Assembly (NCBI GenBank): GCA_016789905.1
Contig: JAEUQC010000160.1
Span: forward strand, 1 to 62,405
Length of the DNA: 62,405 nucleotides
Direction of reading: 5' to 3'
Source: Bryobacterales bacterium
GTDB lineage: Bacteria; Acidobacteriota; Terriglobia; Bryobacterales; Bryobacteraceae
The notes under the pieces are model-generated. The model was not told the origin of the DNA and did not search any database. It worked only from the letters and a program-made list of their open reading frames with translations. A program made the position numbers and the translations under genes. Positions 16,819 through 25,607 of the stretch are shown here, one piece after another. Every line of letters starts with the position of its first letter. Positions within the stretch are counted from its first letter, which is position 1.

Positions 16819-19044
16819 ATGCGAATTTCCATTGTGCTGCTGTTGACTAGCGTGATTGGCTGGGGGCAAGCGGGGAAGAGCGCATACATGGCGCGGTGCG
16901 CGGGTTGTCATGGAGAGGACGGATCAGGCGGCGGACATGGTCCGGGGATATTGAATGTGCGGGCGCCGAAGGCGACGACGAGGGCGTTGATGGCGGAAGT
17001 GATCCGGAATGGGATACCGGGGGCGGGTATGCCGGCGTTTCCGCTGCCGGCGGCGGAACTGGAAGCGATCGCCGATTACACCTGGGGTTTGAAGGGCGCG
17101 CGGGGGGAGGCGACAGTGGCGGGGGACGCGGCAGCGGGAGGGAAGCTGTTCGCAGCGAAGTGTGTGGGCTGCCACATGGTGCGCGGGGCGGGCGGCGTAT
17201 TGGGGCCGGATTTGTCGACGGTGGGCCGGGACCGGACGGTGGCGCAATTGAGGGAGGCGCTGCGGGGCGGGAAGGGAGAGTCAACAACGATTACGCTGCG
17301 CGATGGGCGGGTGGTACGTGGGATTGCAAAAAACTGGAGCCCGTTTGAGACGCAGGTGCTGGGAGTGGACGGGCAGTTGTATTTGCTGCGGCGGGAACAG
17401 ATTGCGTCGGCAGTGGATGGGCCGCCGTTGATGGCCGCGGTGAAGGAGGGGGCGGAGGATCTGGTGGCATATTTGAGCACGCTGCGGGAGGCGCCCGGTG
17501 TGGCGCTGGGGGCGGCGCTGGGGACGGGGGTATCGTTTGACGCGGTGGCGCGGCCGCGGGCGGGAGAGTGGCCGAGTTATAACGGGACGCTGGACGGGAA
17601 CCGGTTCAGCCCATTGACACAGATTGACCGCGGGAATGTAGGCGGGATGGCGCCGCGGTGGATGTTTACGCTGACGGGCGCGCCGGCGGGTTTGCAGACG
17701 ACGCCGGTGGTGGTGGATGGGGTGATGTATGTGACGAGCGTGAATGAAGCCTATGCGCTGGACGCGGGGACGGGGCGGGAAATTTGGCACTTCAAACGGC
17801 CGCGGACGAAGGGACTGGCCGGGGACGCGGCGAGCGGGATTAATCGCGGGGTGGCGGTGCGTGGGGATCGCGTGTTCCTGGTAACGGATCATGCACATTT
17901 ATTGGCGCTGCACAGGTCGACGGGGCAAGTGATTTGGGATGTGGAGATGGCGGACTACCGGCAGAACTATGGCGCGACGGGTGCGCCGCTGGTGGTGAAC
18001 GATTTGGTGATTTCTGGCATTTCGGGCGGGGATGAAGGAGTGCGGGGATTTTTGGACGCCTACAAAGCGTCGACGGGCGAACGCGTGTGGCGGTTCTGGA
18101 CGATTCCGGCGCGCGGGGACAAGGAAGCCGAGACGTGGAAGGGGCGGGCGTTGGAGCATGGGTGCGGGACGACATGGTTGACCGGGACCTACGACGCGGC
18201 GGCGGGGGTGCTGTATTGGCCGACGGGGAATCCGTGTCCGGATTACAACGGGGATGAGCGGGTTGGAGATAACTTGTACACCGATTCCGTGGTGGCGTTG
18301 GACGCGGCGACGGGCAAACTGCGCTGGCACTACCAGTTCACGCCGCACGATGTGCATGACTGGGACGCGACGGAGCCGCCGGTGCTGGTGGATTTGGAGG
18401 GGAAGAAGCTGCTGGTGCAGGCAAACCGGAATGGGTTTTTTTATGTGTTGGACCGCGTGACGGGGAAGCTGTTGCGGGCGGAGCCGTTTGTGAAGAAGTT
18501 GACGTGGGCGAGCGGAATTGGGGTCGATGGGCGGCCGGTGTTGCTGCCGGGGAGTGAGCCGACAGAGGCGGGGCAGATGACGTGTCCATCGGTGGCGGGC
18601 GCGGCGAATTGGACCTCGACGGCGTTTGATGGGACTTCGGGGTTGTACTACTTCTTTGCGTCGGAGGCCTGCACGATTTATTCGAAGAATGGGGAATGGT
18701 GGGAGGCGGGGAAGTCGTTTTATGGGGGAGGGACGAAGCGCGTTCCGGGAGAGGCGAAGTTCTTGAAGGCGGTGGATGTGCGGACGGGCAAGTTGGCGTT
18801 TGAGATACCGCGGATAGGCGGGGGAATCTTGGGAAGCGGGTTGTTGGCGACGGCGGGGGGGCTGTTGATTTATGGCGATGGGCGGGGTGCGTTTGTGGCG
18901 GCGGATTCGGCGTCGGGAAAATTGTTGTGGCACTTCAACACGGGGCAGAATTGGCGCGCCGGGCCGATGACGTATTTGGCGGATGGGAAGCAGTTCGTGG
19001 CGATCGCCGCCGGGAACACGATCATCTCCTTCGCCACACGCTAA
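16819..19044 (+). CDS. PQQ-dependent dehydrogenase with N-terminal cytochrome c domains
   Basis: A 741-residue exported quinohemoprotein. After a signal peptide come two c-type heme sites: CAGCH (residues 27-31) and CVGCH (115-119), the second followed by GVLGPDLSTVG and the TIGR02603-like segment LRDGRVVRGIAKN. From about residue 245 an eight-bladed PQQ propeller follows: WPSYNGTLDGNRFSPLTQI, then PVVVDGVMYV, FTPHDVHDWDATEPP, and LVQANRNGFFYVLDR. Cytochrome domains usually sit at the C-terminus in bacterial quinohemoprotein alcohol dehydrogenases; here they are N-terminal. The role is periplasmic oxidation of an alcohol or sugar, with internal electron transfer to heme. The TAA stop directly abuts a palindromic repeat. 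Confidence 0.88.
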   Translation: MRISIVLLLTSVIGWGQAGKSAYMARCAGCHGEDGSGGGHGPGILNVRAPKATTRALMAEVIRNGIPGAGMPAFPLPAAELEAIADYTWGLKGARGEATVAGDAAAGGKLFAAKCVGCHMVRGAGGVLGPDLSTVGRDRTVAQLREALRGGKGESTTITLRDGRVVRGIAKNWSPFETQVLGVDGQLYLLRREQIASAVDGPPLMAAVKEGAEDLVAYLSTLREAPGVALGAALGTGVSFDAVARPRAGEWPSYNGTLDGNRFSPLTQIDRGNVGGMAPRWMFTLTGAPAGLQTTPVVVDGVMYVTSVNEAYALDAGTGREIWHFKRPRTKGLAGDAASGINRGVAVRGDRVFLVTDHAHLLALHRSTGQVIWDVEMADYRQNYGATGAPLVVNDLVISGISGGDEGVRGFLDAYKASTGERVWRFWTIPARGDKEAETWKGRALEHGCGTTWLTGTYDAAAGVLYWPTGNPCPDYNGDERVGDNLYTDSVVALDAATGKLRWHYQFTPHDVHDWDATEPPVLVDLEGKKLLVQANRNGFFYVLDRVTGKLLRAEPFVKKLTWASGIGVDGRPVLLPGSEPTEAGQMTCPSVAGAANWTSTAFDGTSGLYYFFASEACTIYSKNGEWWEAGKSFYGGGTKRVPGEAKFLKAVDVRTGKLAFEIPRIGGGILGSGLLATAGGLLIYGDGRGAFVAADSASGKLLWHFNTGQNWRAGPMTYLADGKQFVAIAAGNTIISFATR

Positions 19045-19078
19045 ACATTAAATTGGTGCCAAGCGCCTATTTAATGTT
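19045..19078. repeat. palindromic repeat, GGTGCC...GGCACC family, copy 1
   Basis: An imperfect palindrome that starts right after the stop codon of the PQQ enzyme. The arms are ACATTAAATTGGTGCC and GCGCCTATTTAATGT around AAGC. A second copy of the same sequence in inverted orientation lies at 19167-19200, and related palindromes lie at 27963-27997 and inside murB. This looks like a REP-type element; it may also end transcription from both convergent genes. Confidence 0.75.
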
Positions 19079-19166
19079 GGAAGGCTGACGGGAGCGGGGT
19101 TTTGCCCGGAAATGCCGGTTTTTGGTGCCGACTCCGGCGTTCGGTGTGAGAAATTTGGGCCCGAAA

Positions 19167-19200
19167 GATTAAATAGGCGCTTGGCACCAATTTAATGTTT
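19167..19200. repeat. palindromic repeat, copy 2 (inverted relative to copy 1)
   Basis: The reverse complement of this segment matches the copy at 19045-19078 over about 33 bases, including the same asymmetric AAGC centre. The two copies face each other across an 88-bp spacer. The repeat also provides the TAA stop codon (19192-19194, minus strand) of the NHL-repeat gene. A paired, inverted arrangement is typical of REP doublets (BIME-like). Confidence 0.75.
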
Positions 19201-20430
19201 GGGCCAGACGGTGCCTTGGTCTTTTTTGGCGATGTTCATCAGGCCGCGGTAGTTGAACTTCTGGACGCGCTGGCCACGGTAGGTCTCCGTGGTGTATATG
19301 TTGCCCTTCGAGTCCGTGGCGATCGAATGAACCGCGTAGAACTGGCCGGGCTGGCGGCCGCCGTCGCCGAAGGTCGTCAGCACTTCGAGCGTCTCGCGGA
19401 GGAGAACATGGATCTTCATGTTCGAGCCATCGGCAACATATAAATACTTCTGCCCGGGGTCGCGGGAAAGCGCTACGTCGAAGGCCGCGCCATCGCCAAG
19501 GGTCGGCTTGGCCACCCAACCCTCCCTTACGTACGTGCCATCGGTCTTGAAAGCCTGTATGCGGTTGTTGGTTCGGTCGCACACGTAGAGCAATCCATCG
19601 TTGGACAGAATGACGCCGTGGACGGGCGTGCGGAACTGCTTGGAAATTGGCGCCTCCGGATTGTAGGGGCCGAGGTCGGTATCGTCCGGCTTGTTGCCGT
19701 AGGCGCCCCAATGGCGCTTGTATTTCCCGGTGTCGGCATCGTAGACAATGACACGGCGGTTGCCATAACCGTCGGCGACATACAGCTCATTCGTTTTTGG
19801 ATCGACGATGGACTTGGCGGGGAGACGGAGATTCTCAATGTCGTTCGACCCCTTGCTGGCAAAGGGTTTGCCAATGTTCATGAGGAACTTGCCGGACTGG
19901 GTGAACTTGAGCAGCATGGAATCGTGAACGGCGCCGGCGGCCGACATTTTGCTTTCATCATGGGCGAGCGCGGCGGGCAGTTTGCCACGGCCGTTGCCGC
20001 CGATCCAGACGTTGCCTTTGTGATCGACGTCGATGCCATGGTTGGAAGATGGCCACTCATAGGTCGGGCCATCGCTGCCGCCCCAACTGGCGATGAGGTC
20101 GCCCGCGGGGCTGAAGCCGAGGACGGGCGGGGCCGGAACGCAGCACTCGCTGGCTTTGGGCTTCCAGGTGGCATAGCGTTCCTTTTCTTCCAACGAACCC
20201 TGGCGATGGATGATCCATACGTTGTCTTTGGCATCGACGGCGACGCCAATCGTCGCGCCGAGAATCCAATGGTTCGGAAGGGGCTTCGGCCACATCGGGT
20301 CGACTTCGAAACGGGGCGCCTGCGTGCCCGCGGCTTCGACGGTCTCGCGCTGCTCCAAAAGATAGACAGCGCCGGCGACGGCGAGGAAGATCGCGAGAAA
20401 CGCACCGGGCTTGGCGAACGAGCAACACAT
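19192..20430 (-). CDS. NHL-repeat beta-propeller protein
   Basis: A 412-residue membrane-anchored or exported protein. An N-terminal hydrophobic helix (PGAFLAIFLAVAGAVYLLEQ) is followed by a propeller of NHL-type blades: IGVAVDAKDNVWI, HGIDVDHKGNVWIGG, NELYVADGYGNRRVIVYD, GLLYVCDRTNNRIQAFK, KYLYVADGSNMKIHVL and IATDSKGNIYTTE. The family resembles the propeller of peptidylglycine alpha-amidating lyase and other scaffold-like six-bladed propellers; no catalytic assignment is justified. It is convergent with the PQQ enzyme and divergent from the HupE-like gene (42-bp gap). Its last codons lie in the palindromic repeat. Confidence 0.8.
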   Translation of the reverse strand: MCCSFAKPGAFLAIFLAVAGAVYLLEQRETVEAAGTQAPRFEVDPMWPKPLPNHWILGATIGVAVDAKDNVWIIHRQGSLEEKERYATWKPKASECCVPAPPVLGFSPAGDLIASWGGSDGPTYEWPSSNHGIDVDHKGNVWIGGNGRGKLPAALAHDESKMSAAGAVHDSMLLKFTQSGKFLMNIGKPFASKGSNDIENLRLPAKSIVDPKTNELYVADGYGNRRVIVYDADTGKYKRHWGAYGNKPDDTDLGPYNPEAPISKQFRTPVHGVILSNDGLLYVCDRTNNRIQAFKTDGTYVREGWVAKPTLGDGAAFDVALSRDPGQKYLYVADGSNMKIHVLLRETLEVLTTFGDGGRQPGQFYAVHSIATDSKGNIYTTETYRGQRVQKFNYRGLMNIAKKDQGTVWPKH

Positions 20431-20472
20431 GGCTGTTTCCTCCAGGAAGAGTGTTCGCTATGATACACGAGA

Positions 20473-21708
20473 TTGCGGTACCTCTTTGCGGCACTGGCGG
20501 GCGTGGTGATGTGGGCGCATGATGCGCCGGCGAACGTAACGGTGCAGATGCAGATGCGGGCCGAGGGCGGAGTGATGCGCGTGCTGGCGCGAATTCCGTT
20601 GGAAGCGGTACGGGATGTGGACTTTCCGGCAATCGCAGGCGGGTACATGGATTTGGAAGCGCTGCGGCCGCGGCTGGCGGGACTGGCGCAGATATGGGTG
20701 GCCGATAAAGTGATGCTGTTTGTTGACGGCGCGGCGGCGCCGCGCGGACAGGTGGCACGGACGCAGATAGCAATGGAATCCGACCGGTCCTTTGCGACGT
20801 TCGACGCGGCGGCGGCGCACCTGCGCAAGCCGCTGCCGGCGAACGAAGAAAAGCTGTTCTGGAAACAGGTGTTCTTCGACGTGGAGCTCTCCATACCGGT
20901 GGCGCACGCCGACGGCGCGTTCACACTGCGGCCGGACTTCGCGGATCTAGGGGAAAAAGTGCAGACCGTGGTCCACTACGATGGCGACACGTTTCTGGTG
21001 CCCGGTGAGCAGGGCGCGTTTCCACTGCGGCCGAATTGGGGGCAGGCGGCCTGGCTGTTTGTGAAGATGGGATTTGCGCACATTCTGGACGGCAAGGATC
21101 ACTTGCTTTTTGTGTTTTGCCTGGTGATCCCGGTGCGAAAGTGGCGGCCGCTGGTGACGGTGGTGACGGCGTTCACGGTGGCGCATTCGGTGACGCTGGC
21201 GGCGTCGGCGTTGGGAATGGCGCCGGAGGGTCTGTGGTTCCCGCCTCTTGTAGAGACGGGGATCGCGGCGTCGATCGTGCTGTTGGCATTGGGCAACATA
21301 CTGGGCTGGGCGGGGCATGGATCGTGGATGCTCGCGTTTGTTTTTGGGCTGGTGCATGGGTTTGGGTTTTCGTTCGCGTTGCGAGAATCTTTGCAATTCG
21401 CGGGCGGCCACCTGACGGCGGCGCTGTTGGCGTTCAATTTGGGCGTGGAGTTGGGGCAACTGGCGGCGCTGGCGGTGATGGCTCCGTTGTTAGCGTTGGC
21501 GTTTCGACGGGTGGAGGAGCGGCTCGGTGTGATTGTGCTGTCGGCGCTGGCGGGGCATACGGGCTGGCACTGGGTATGGGAGCGATCGGAAGTATTGGGG
21601 CGGTACTCGCTTCCGGCGCCGGAGTGGAGCCTGTTGCTGGTGCTGAAGGGGGTGCTGGCGGGCATGGCTTTGTGGGCCGTGTGGTGGTGGGGGAGAATGA
21701 GGCTATGA
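20473..21708 (+). CDS. HupE/UreJ family membrane protein
   Basis: A 411-residue protein with a signal peptide, a 170-residue extracytoplasmic N-terminal domain, and a C-terminal membrane domain of about six helices. The membrane part has HupE/UreJ-family motifs: GFAHILDGKDHLLF, TVAHSVTLAAS and LVHGFGFSFAL, rich in conserved His/Asp as in nickel or metal permeases. The start is TTG at 20473; there is no in-frame ATG that keeps the signal peptide. It heads a tight operon with the sulfatase (4-bp ATGA overlap), the PQQ dehydrogenase and the cytochrome. A metal-transport role is inferred from the family only; the large N-terminal domain suggests an additional periplasmic function. Confidence 0.8.
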   Translation: MRYLFAALAGVVMWAHDAPANVTVQMQMRAEGGVMRVLARIPLEAVRDVDFPAIAGGYMDLEALRPRLAGLAQIWVADKVMLFVDGAAAPRGQVARTQIAMESDRSFATFDAAAAHLRKPLPANEEKLFWKQVFFDVELSIPVAHADGAFTLRPDFADLGEKVQTVVHYDGDTFLVPGEQGAFPLRPNWGQAAWLFVKMGFAHILDGKDHLLFVFCLVIPVRKWRPLVTVVTAFTVAHSVTLAASALGMAPEGLWFPPLVETGIAASIVLLALGNILGWAGHGSWMLAFVFGLVHGFGFSFALRESLQFAGGHLTAALLAFNLGVELGQLAALAVMAPLLALAFRRVEERLGVIVLSALAGHTGWHWVWERSEVLGRYSLPAPEWSLLLVLKGVLAGMALWAVWWWGRMRL

Positions 21709-23204
21709 ATCGAAGAACGTTCCTGGGGATGTGCGGCGCGGGGTTGCTGGCGGCGGAGGCGAAGAAGCCGAATCTGGTGCTGATCTATGCCGATGACATT
21801 GGCTACGGCGACCTGAGTTGCTACGGCGCGACGGCGGTGAAGACACCGAACCTGGACCGCATTGCGAAGCAGGGGCTGCGGTTCACCGATGCGCATTCTT
21901 CTTCGGCGACATGCACGCCAAGCCGGTATTCGATGATCACGGGTGAGTATGCCTGGCGGAGAAAGGGGACCGGCGTGTTGCCCGGCGATGCGCGCATGAT
22001 TATTGAACCGGGACGGTTCACGCTGCCGGCGATGTTGAAGAAGGCCGGGTACACGACGGGCGTTGTGGGCAAATGGCACTTGGGTTTGGGCAGCGGAAAT
22101 ATTGACTGGAATGGCGAGATCAAACCGGGGCCGCTGGAAATTGGGTTCGACTCCGCGTTCCTGGTGCCCGCGACGGGCGACCGTGTGCCGTGCGTGTATG
22201 TGGAGGACCATCGCGTTGTGGGATTGGACCCGGCGGATCCGATCCGCGTGGACTACACGAAACCGATTGGCAATGAACCGACGGGGAAGAAGAACCCGGA
22301 ACTGCTGAAGGTACACCCGAGCCACGGCCACGACATGGCGATTGTGAACGGCGTGAGCCGGATCGGCTACATGACGGGCGGGACGAAAGCGTTGTGGGTG
22401 GATGAGGACATGGCCGATGTGTTGACGGGCAAAGCGGTAACGTTCCTGGAGAAGAACAGGGCGAATCCGTTCTTCTTATTCTTTTCCACGCACGACATTC
22501 ATGTGCCGCGCGTGCCGAACAGGCGCTTCGCCGGGAAGACGACAATGGGGCCGCGGGGCGATGCGATCGCCGAGTTGGATTGGAGCGTGGGCGAAGTACT
22601 GAAGAAGCTGGATGCGTTGGGGCTGGCCAAGAACACGATCGTCATGTTTTCGAGCGATAACGGACCGGTGGTGGACGACGGGTACAAGGACGACGCGGTG
22701 GAGAAACTGGGCGGGCACAAGCCGGCCGGGCCACACAGGGGCGGGAAGTACAGCAACTTTGAAGGCGGAACGCGAGTGCCATTGTTGTTGCGGTGGCCGG
22801 AGCGGGTGAAGCCGGCAGTGTCGGGAGCGCTGGTTGGGCAGCAGGATTTTCTGGCATCTTTCGCGCGGCTGGCGGGTGTTCCGCTGCCTGGCGATGCAGG
22901 GCCGGATTCGATGGATGTCTTGGACGCGCTGCTGGGGAAAGACAGGAAGGGCCGCGGGCACATTGTGGAACACGCGCGGGCATTGTCGTATCGGGAAGGC
23001 GACTGGAAAATGATTGAGCCGAGCAATGGGCCGAAGTTGAACGCGGCGACGAATACGGAACTGGGAAATGCTCCGGGAGCGCAACTATACAATGTGGCCA
23101 CGGACCGCGGAGAGACTCAGGATGTGGCGGCGGCGAATGGGGAACGGGTGAGGGCTTTTCAAGAGGCGCTGAACAAGATTCGAACGAGCGGGAGGAGCCG
23201 TTAG
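21705..23204 (+). CDS. sulfatase (formylglycine type), Tat-exported
   Basis: A 499-residue sulfatase, hydrolysing sulfate esters in the periplasm. A twin-arginine leader (MNRRTFLGMCGAGLLAA) precedes PNLVLIYADDIGYGDL (metal-binding Asp30/Asp31). The cysteine for conversion to formylglycine is Cys70 in ATCTPSRY. Further family signatures are VVGKWHLG and VMFSSDNGPVVDDG (metal-binding Asp and Asn). The start overlaps the HupE-like stop as ATGA, which decides it. An anaerobic or aerobic formylglycine-generating enzyme must be encoded elsewhere. The substrate (sugar, sterol or alkyl sulfate) cannot be told. The co-transcribed PQQ dehydrogenase suggests that the alcohol released is oxidised next. 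Confidence 0.92.
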   Translation: MNRRTFLGMCGAGLLAAEAKKPNLVLIYADDIGYGDLSCYGATAVKTPNLDRIAKQGLRFTDAHSSSATCTPSRYSMITGEYAWRRKGTGVLPGDARMIIEPGRFTLPAMLKKAGYTTGVVGKWHLGLGSGNIDWNGEIKPGPLEIGFDSAFLVPATGDRVPCVYVEDHRVVGLDPADPIRVDYTKPIGNEPTGKKNPELLKVHPSHGHDMAIVNGVSRIGYMTGGTKALWVDEDMADVLTGKAVTFLEKNRANPFFLFFSTHDIHVPRVPNRRFAGKTTMGPRGDAIAELDWSVGEVLKKLDALGLAKNTIVMFSSDNGPVVDDGYKDDAVEKLGGHKPAGPHRGGKYSNFEGGTRVPLLLRWPERVKPAVSGALVGQQDFLASFARLAGVPLPGDAGPDSMDVLDALLGKDRKGRGHIVEHARALSYREGDWKMIEPSNGPKLNAATNTELGNAPGAQLYNVATDRGETQDVAAANGERVRAFQEALNKIRTSGRSR

Positions 23205-23205
23205 T

Positions 23206-25050
23206 ATGGACCGGCGTAGGTTCATGCGCGTGCTGGCGGCGGGCGCGGCGCCCGCCATGGGAGCTGCGCCCGAGGCGGGCTGGCGATACTACGGCGGCGA
23301 CCAGGGGGCGACGCACTATTCACCGTTATCACAGATCACGGCGGCGAATGCGGGCAAACTGGAAGTGGCGTGGGTGCACCATAGCGCGGCGCCGAACTCG
23401 CGCTACCGGGGCAGCGTGGAGTGTACGCCGGTGGTGGTGGATGGTGTGATGTACATCATTGGGTCGGACCTGGTGGTGCAGGCGCTGGACGCGGCGACCG
23501 GCAAACTGCTGTGGACGCACACGCCGGCGAACGTGGCCGGGGGCGGACGCCGCGCGGCGGGGGCGTCGCGCGGGGTGACCTATTGGACCGATGGGAAGGC
23601 ACGGCGCGTATTCGCGCCTATACAGAGCCGGATCTGGTGTTTGGACGCGGCGACGGGCAAGGTGGTGGAGGGCTTCGGCGAAGGCGGGGCGCTTGACGTG
23701 GAGAAAGACGTGGACCGGGATATGACCGGGCTGTCGCTTGGCTCCACGACGCCGGGCGCGATTTGCGGTGATGTGCTGGTGATCACGACTCGGACCGAGG
23801 AGGGCCCGCGGCCCGCGGCGCCGGGCCATATTCGCGGCTACGACGTGCGCACGGGCAAGCGGCGGTGGATTTTTCATACCATTCCGCATCCGGGCGAGTT
23901 CGGGTATGAAACCTGGTCGAAGGATTCGTGGAAGACCGCGGGCGGCGCGAATTGCTGGGGCGGGATGAGCGTGGATGAAAAGCGCGGGATGGTGTTTGTG
24001 GCCACGGGATCGCCGACTTTCGATTTCTACGGCGGCGACCGAGTGGGCGCAAACCTGTTCGGCAACTGCGTGCTCGCGCTGAACGCCAATACCGGCAAGC
24101 GGATCTGGCATTTCCAGACCGTACACCACGACGTGTGGGACTATGACATTCCGTGCCAGCCGGCGCTGGTGACCATTCGCCACAAGGGGCGATTGGTGGA
24201 TGTGGTGGCGCAGGTATCGAAAACCGGGTGGGTATATCTGCTGGACCGGGTAACGGGAAAGCCGCTGTATCCGATTGAGGAACGGACTGTACCGCAATCG
24301 ACAGTGCCCGGTGAGAAGACCTATCCGACACAGCCGTTCGTAACTGCGCCGCCGGCGTTTTCGCGGCAGGGCATTTCGGCGGACGACTTGACGCCGGCGG
24401 GCCGGGAAGCGGTGAAGGATTTTGCGTTTGGGCCAATGTTCACACCGCCCGGCTTTCAGGAGTTGGTGGTGATGCCCGGGTTTCATGGCGGCGGTTTGTG
24501 GGGCGGTGGAAGTTACGACCCGGCAACGGGAATGCTCTACGTGAGCCACAATGAGATTCCATGGAGCACGGCGCTGTTCGCCGCAAAGAAGGACGCGGGG
24601 TATCCGTACGAAATGAACGGGTACCACCGGAATGTGGACGCCGAAGGGTATCCGGTAATTCGTCCGCCATGGGGGCAGATTTCGGCTATCGATTTGCACG
24701 CCGCGAAGATCGTTTGGCAGACAGCGCATGGAGAGTTTAAGAAGCTGACGGCGCGGGGCGTGCCGCGGACGGGGACCTATATTCGAGGCGGCAACATTGC
24801 CACCAAGGGCGGCGTACTGTTCGCGGGCGGAACTTTGGATAGCGTGTTCCGGGCCTATGATTCGCGAACCGGAAAGGTGCTGTGGGAGAAGTACCTGGGT
24901 GGCGGGGCATTCGCGACGCCGAGCACGTACATGGCCGGCGGGCGGCAGTTTGTGGTGGTGCCGGTGAGTGATGATTTGAATCCGGAAGAGCCGAGCGAGG
25001 CGGGTCCTTACAAGACCGGCGACTTCGTCGCGTTCGCGTTGCCGCGATGA
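23206..25050 (+). CDS. PQQ-dependent dehydrogenase, glucose/quinate-type propeller
   Basis: A 614-residue quinoprotein with a Tat leader (MDRRRFMRVLAAGAAPAM). The propeller motifs include WRYYGGDQGATHYSPLSQI, TPVVVDGVMYIIGSD, NCWGGMSVDEKRGMVFVATG and the signature TVHHDVWDYDIPCQPALV, typical of the membrane glucose/quinate dehydrogenase group but without its N-terminal membrane helices. Unlike the fusion enzyme at 16.8 kb it has no heme site of its own; the multiheme cytochrome that overlaps its stop codon (ATGA) is the obvious electron acceptor. It starts one base after the sulfatase stop. Confidence 0.9.
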   Translation: MDRRRFMRVLAAGAAPAMGAAPEAGWRYYGGDQGATHYSPLSQITAANAGKLEVAWVHHSAAPNSRYRGSVECTPVVVDGVMYIIGSDLVVQALDAATGKLLWTHTPANVAGGGRRAAGASRGVTYWTDGKARRVFAPIQSRIWCLDAATGKVVEGFGEGGALDVEKDVDRDMTGLSLGSTTPGAICGDVLVITTRTEEGPRPAAPGHIRGYDVRTGKRRWIFHTIPHPGEFGYETWSKDSWKTAGGANCWGGMSVDEKRGMVFVATGSPTFDFYGGDRVGANLFGNCVLALNANTGKRIWHFQTVHHDVWDYDIPCQPALVTIRHKGRLVDVVAQVSKTGWVYLLDRVTGKPLYPIEERTVPQSTVPGEKTYPTQPFVTAPPAFSRQGISADDLTPAGREAVKDFAFGPMFTPPGFQELVVMPGFHGGGLWGGGSYDPATGMLYVSHNEIPWSTALFAAKKDAGYPYEMNGYHRNVDAEGYPVIRPPWGQISAIDLHAAKIVWQTAHGEFKKLTARGVPRTGTYIRGGNIATKGGVLFAGGTLDSVFRAYDSRTGKVLWEKYLGGGAFATPSTYMAGGRQFVVVPVSDDLNPEEPSEAGPYKTGDFVAFALPR

Positions 25051-25547
25051 GGACGCTTCTGTTTGTCGCGGCCGCGGTGATGTGGGCGCAGGCGCCTCCG
25101 CCGGCCAAGGTGTTTGTACCCAAGCCGGCGCCGGAGCAGCCGGTTCCGTTCAGTCACAAAACCCATGTAGCGTCGGGAATGCAATGCCGCAACTGCCACG
25201 CGATGAAGCCGCCGGGCGACAGGGCGGGCATTCCCTCGGAAGCGCTGTGTATGGGGTGCCATAGTTCGATCAAGAGCGACGCCCCGGCGATTCAGAAGCT
25301 CTCCGGCTTCGCCAAGGAGAAGCGGCCGGTGCCATGGGTGCGCGTCTACAAGCTGCCAAAGACGGTCTATTTCTCCCATGAGGTGCATGTGCGGCAGGCG
25401 AAAGCGGAATGCGCGGTGTGCCACGGTCCTGTGGCGGAGCGGGAGGCGCTGGGGCAGGAAAAGTCGATTTACATGGCGGAATGCATGGCGTGCCACGATC
25501 AGCACAAGGCTTCGAACAAGTGTGATCTCTGTCACGATACGCACTAA
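25047..25547 (+). CDS. exported multiheme cytochrome c (c7/c3-like, five CxxCH)
   Basis: A 166-residue exported protein (signal peptide MRTLLFVAAAVMWAQA) with five heme attachment motifs: CRNCH, CMGCH, CAVCH, CMACH and CDLCH. Distal histidines of the class III type occur in PVPFSHKTHV and VYFSHEVHV. Class III c7 proteins usually carry three hemes and c3 four; five motifs in this length is uncommon. It overlaps the PQQ dehydrogenase stop by 4 bp and ends the operon, consistent with taking electrons from that enzyme. Confidence 0.88.
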   Translation: MRTLLFVAAAVMWAQAPPPAKVFVPKPAPEQPVPFSHKTHVASGMQCRNCHAMKPPGDRAGIPSEALCMGCHSSIKSDAPAIQKLSGFAKEKRPVPWVRVYKLPKTVYFSHEVHVRQAKAECAVCHGPVAEREALGQEKSIYMAECMACHDQHKASNKCDLCHDTH

Positions 25548-25557
25548 ACGGCCAAAC

Positions 25558-25573
25558 TACGAAGAGTTTCGTT
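25558..25573. promoter_or_regulatory. upstream half-conserved BlaI-type operator
   Basis: TACGAAG-AG-TTTCGTT is an imperfect copy of the perfect dyad 22 bp downstream (25580-25595). Two sites one to two helical turns apart would suit cooperative binding by BlaI dimers. Confidence 0.5.
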
Positions 25574-25599
25574 GACAACTACGAAGGTCTTCGTATATT
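25572..25599 (+). promoter_or_regulatory. blaI promoter with operator between -35 and -10
   Basis: The -35 box is TTGACA (25572-25577) and the -10 box is TATATT (25594-25599), with a 16-bp spacer. The perfect dyad TACGAAG-GT-CTTCGTA (25580-25595) fills the spacer and touches the -10, the classic position for a repressor that blocks RNA polymerase. This predicts autorepression by BlaI. The -10 ends 8 bp before the blaI ATG, so the transcript is probably leaderless. Confidence 0.8.
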
Positions 25600-25607
25600 G
25601 TTCTTGC

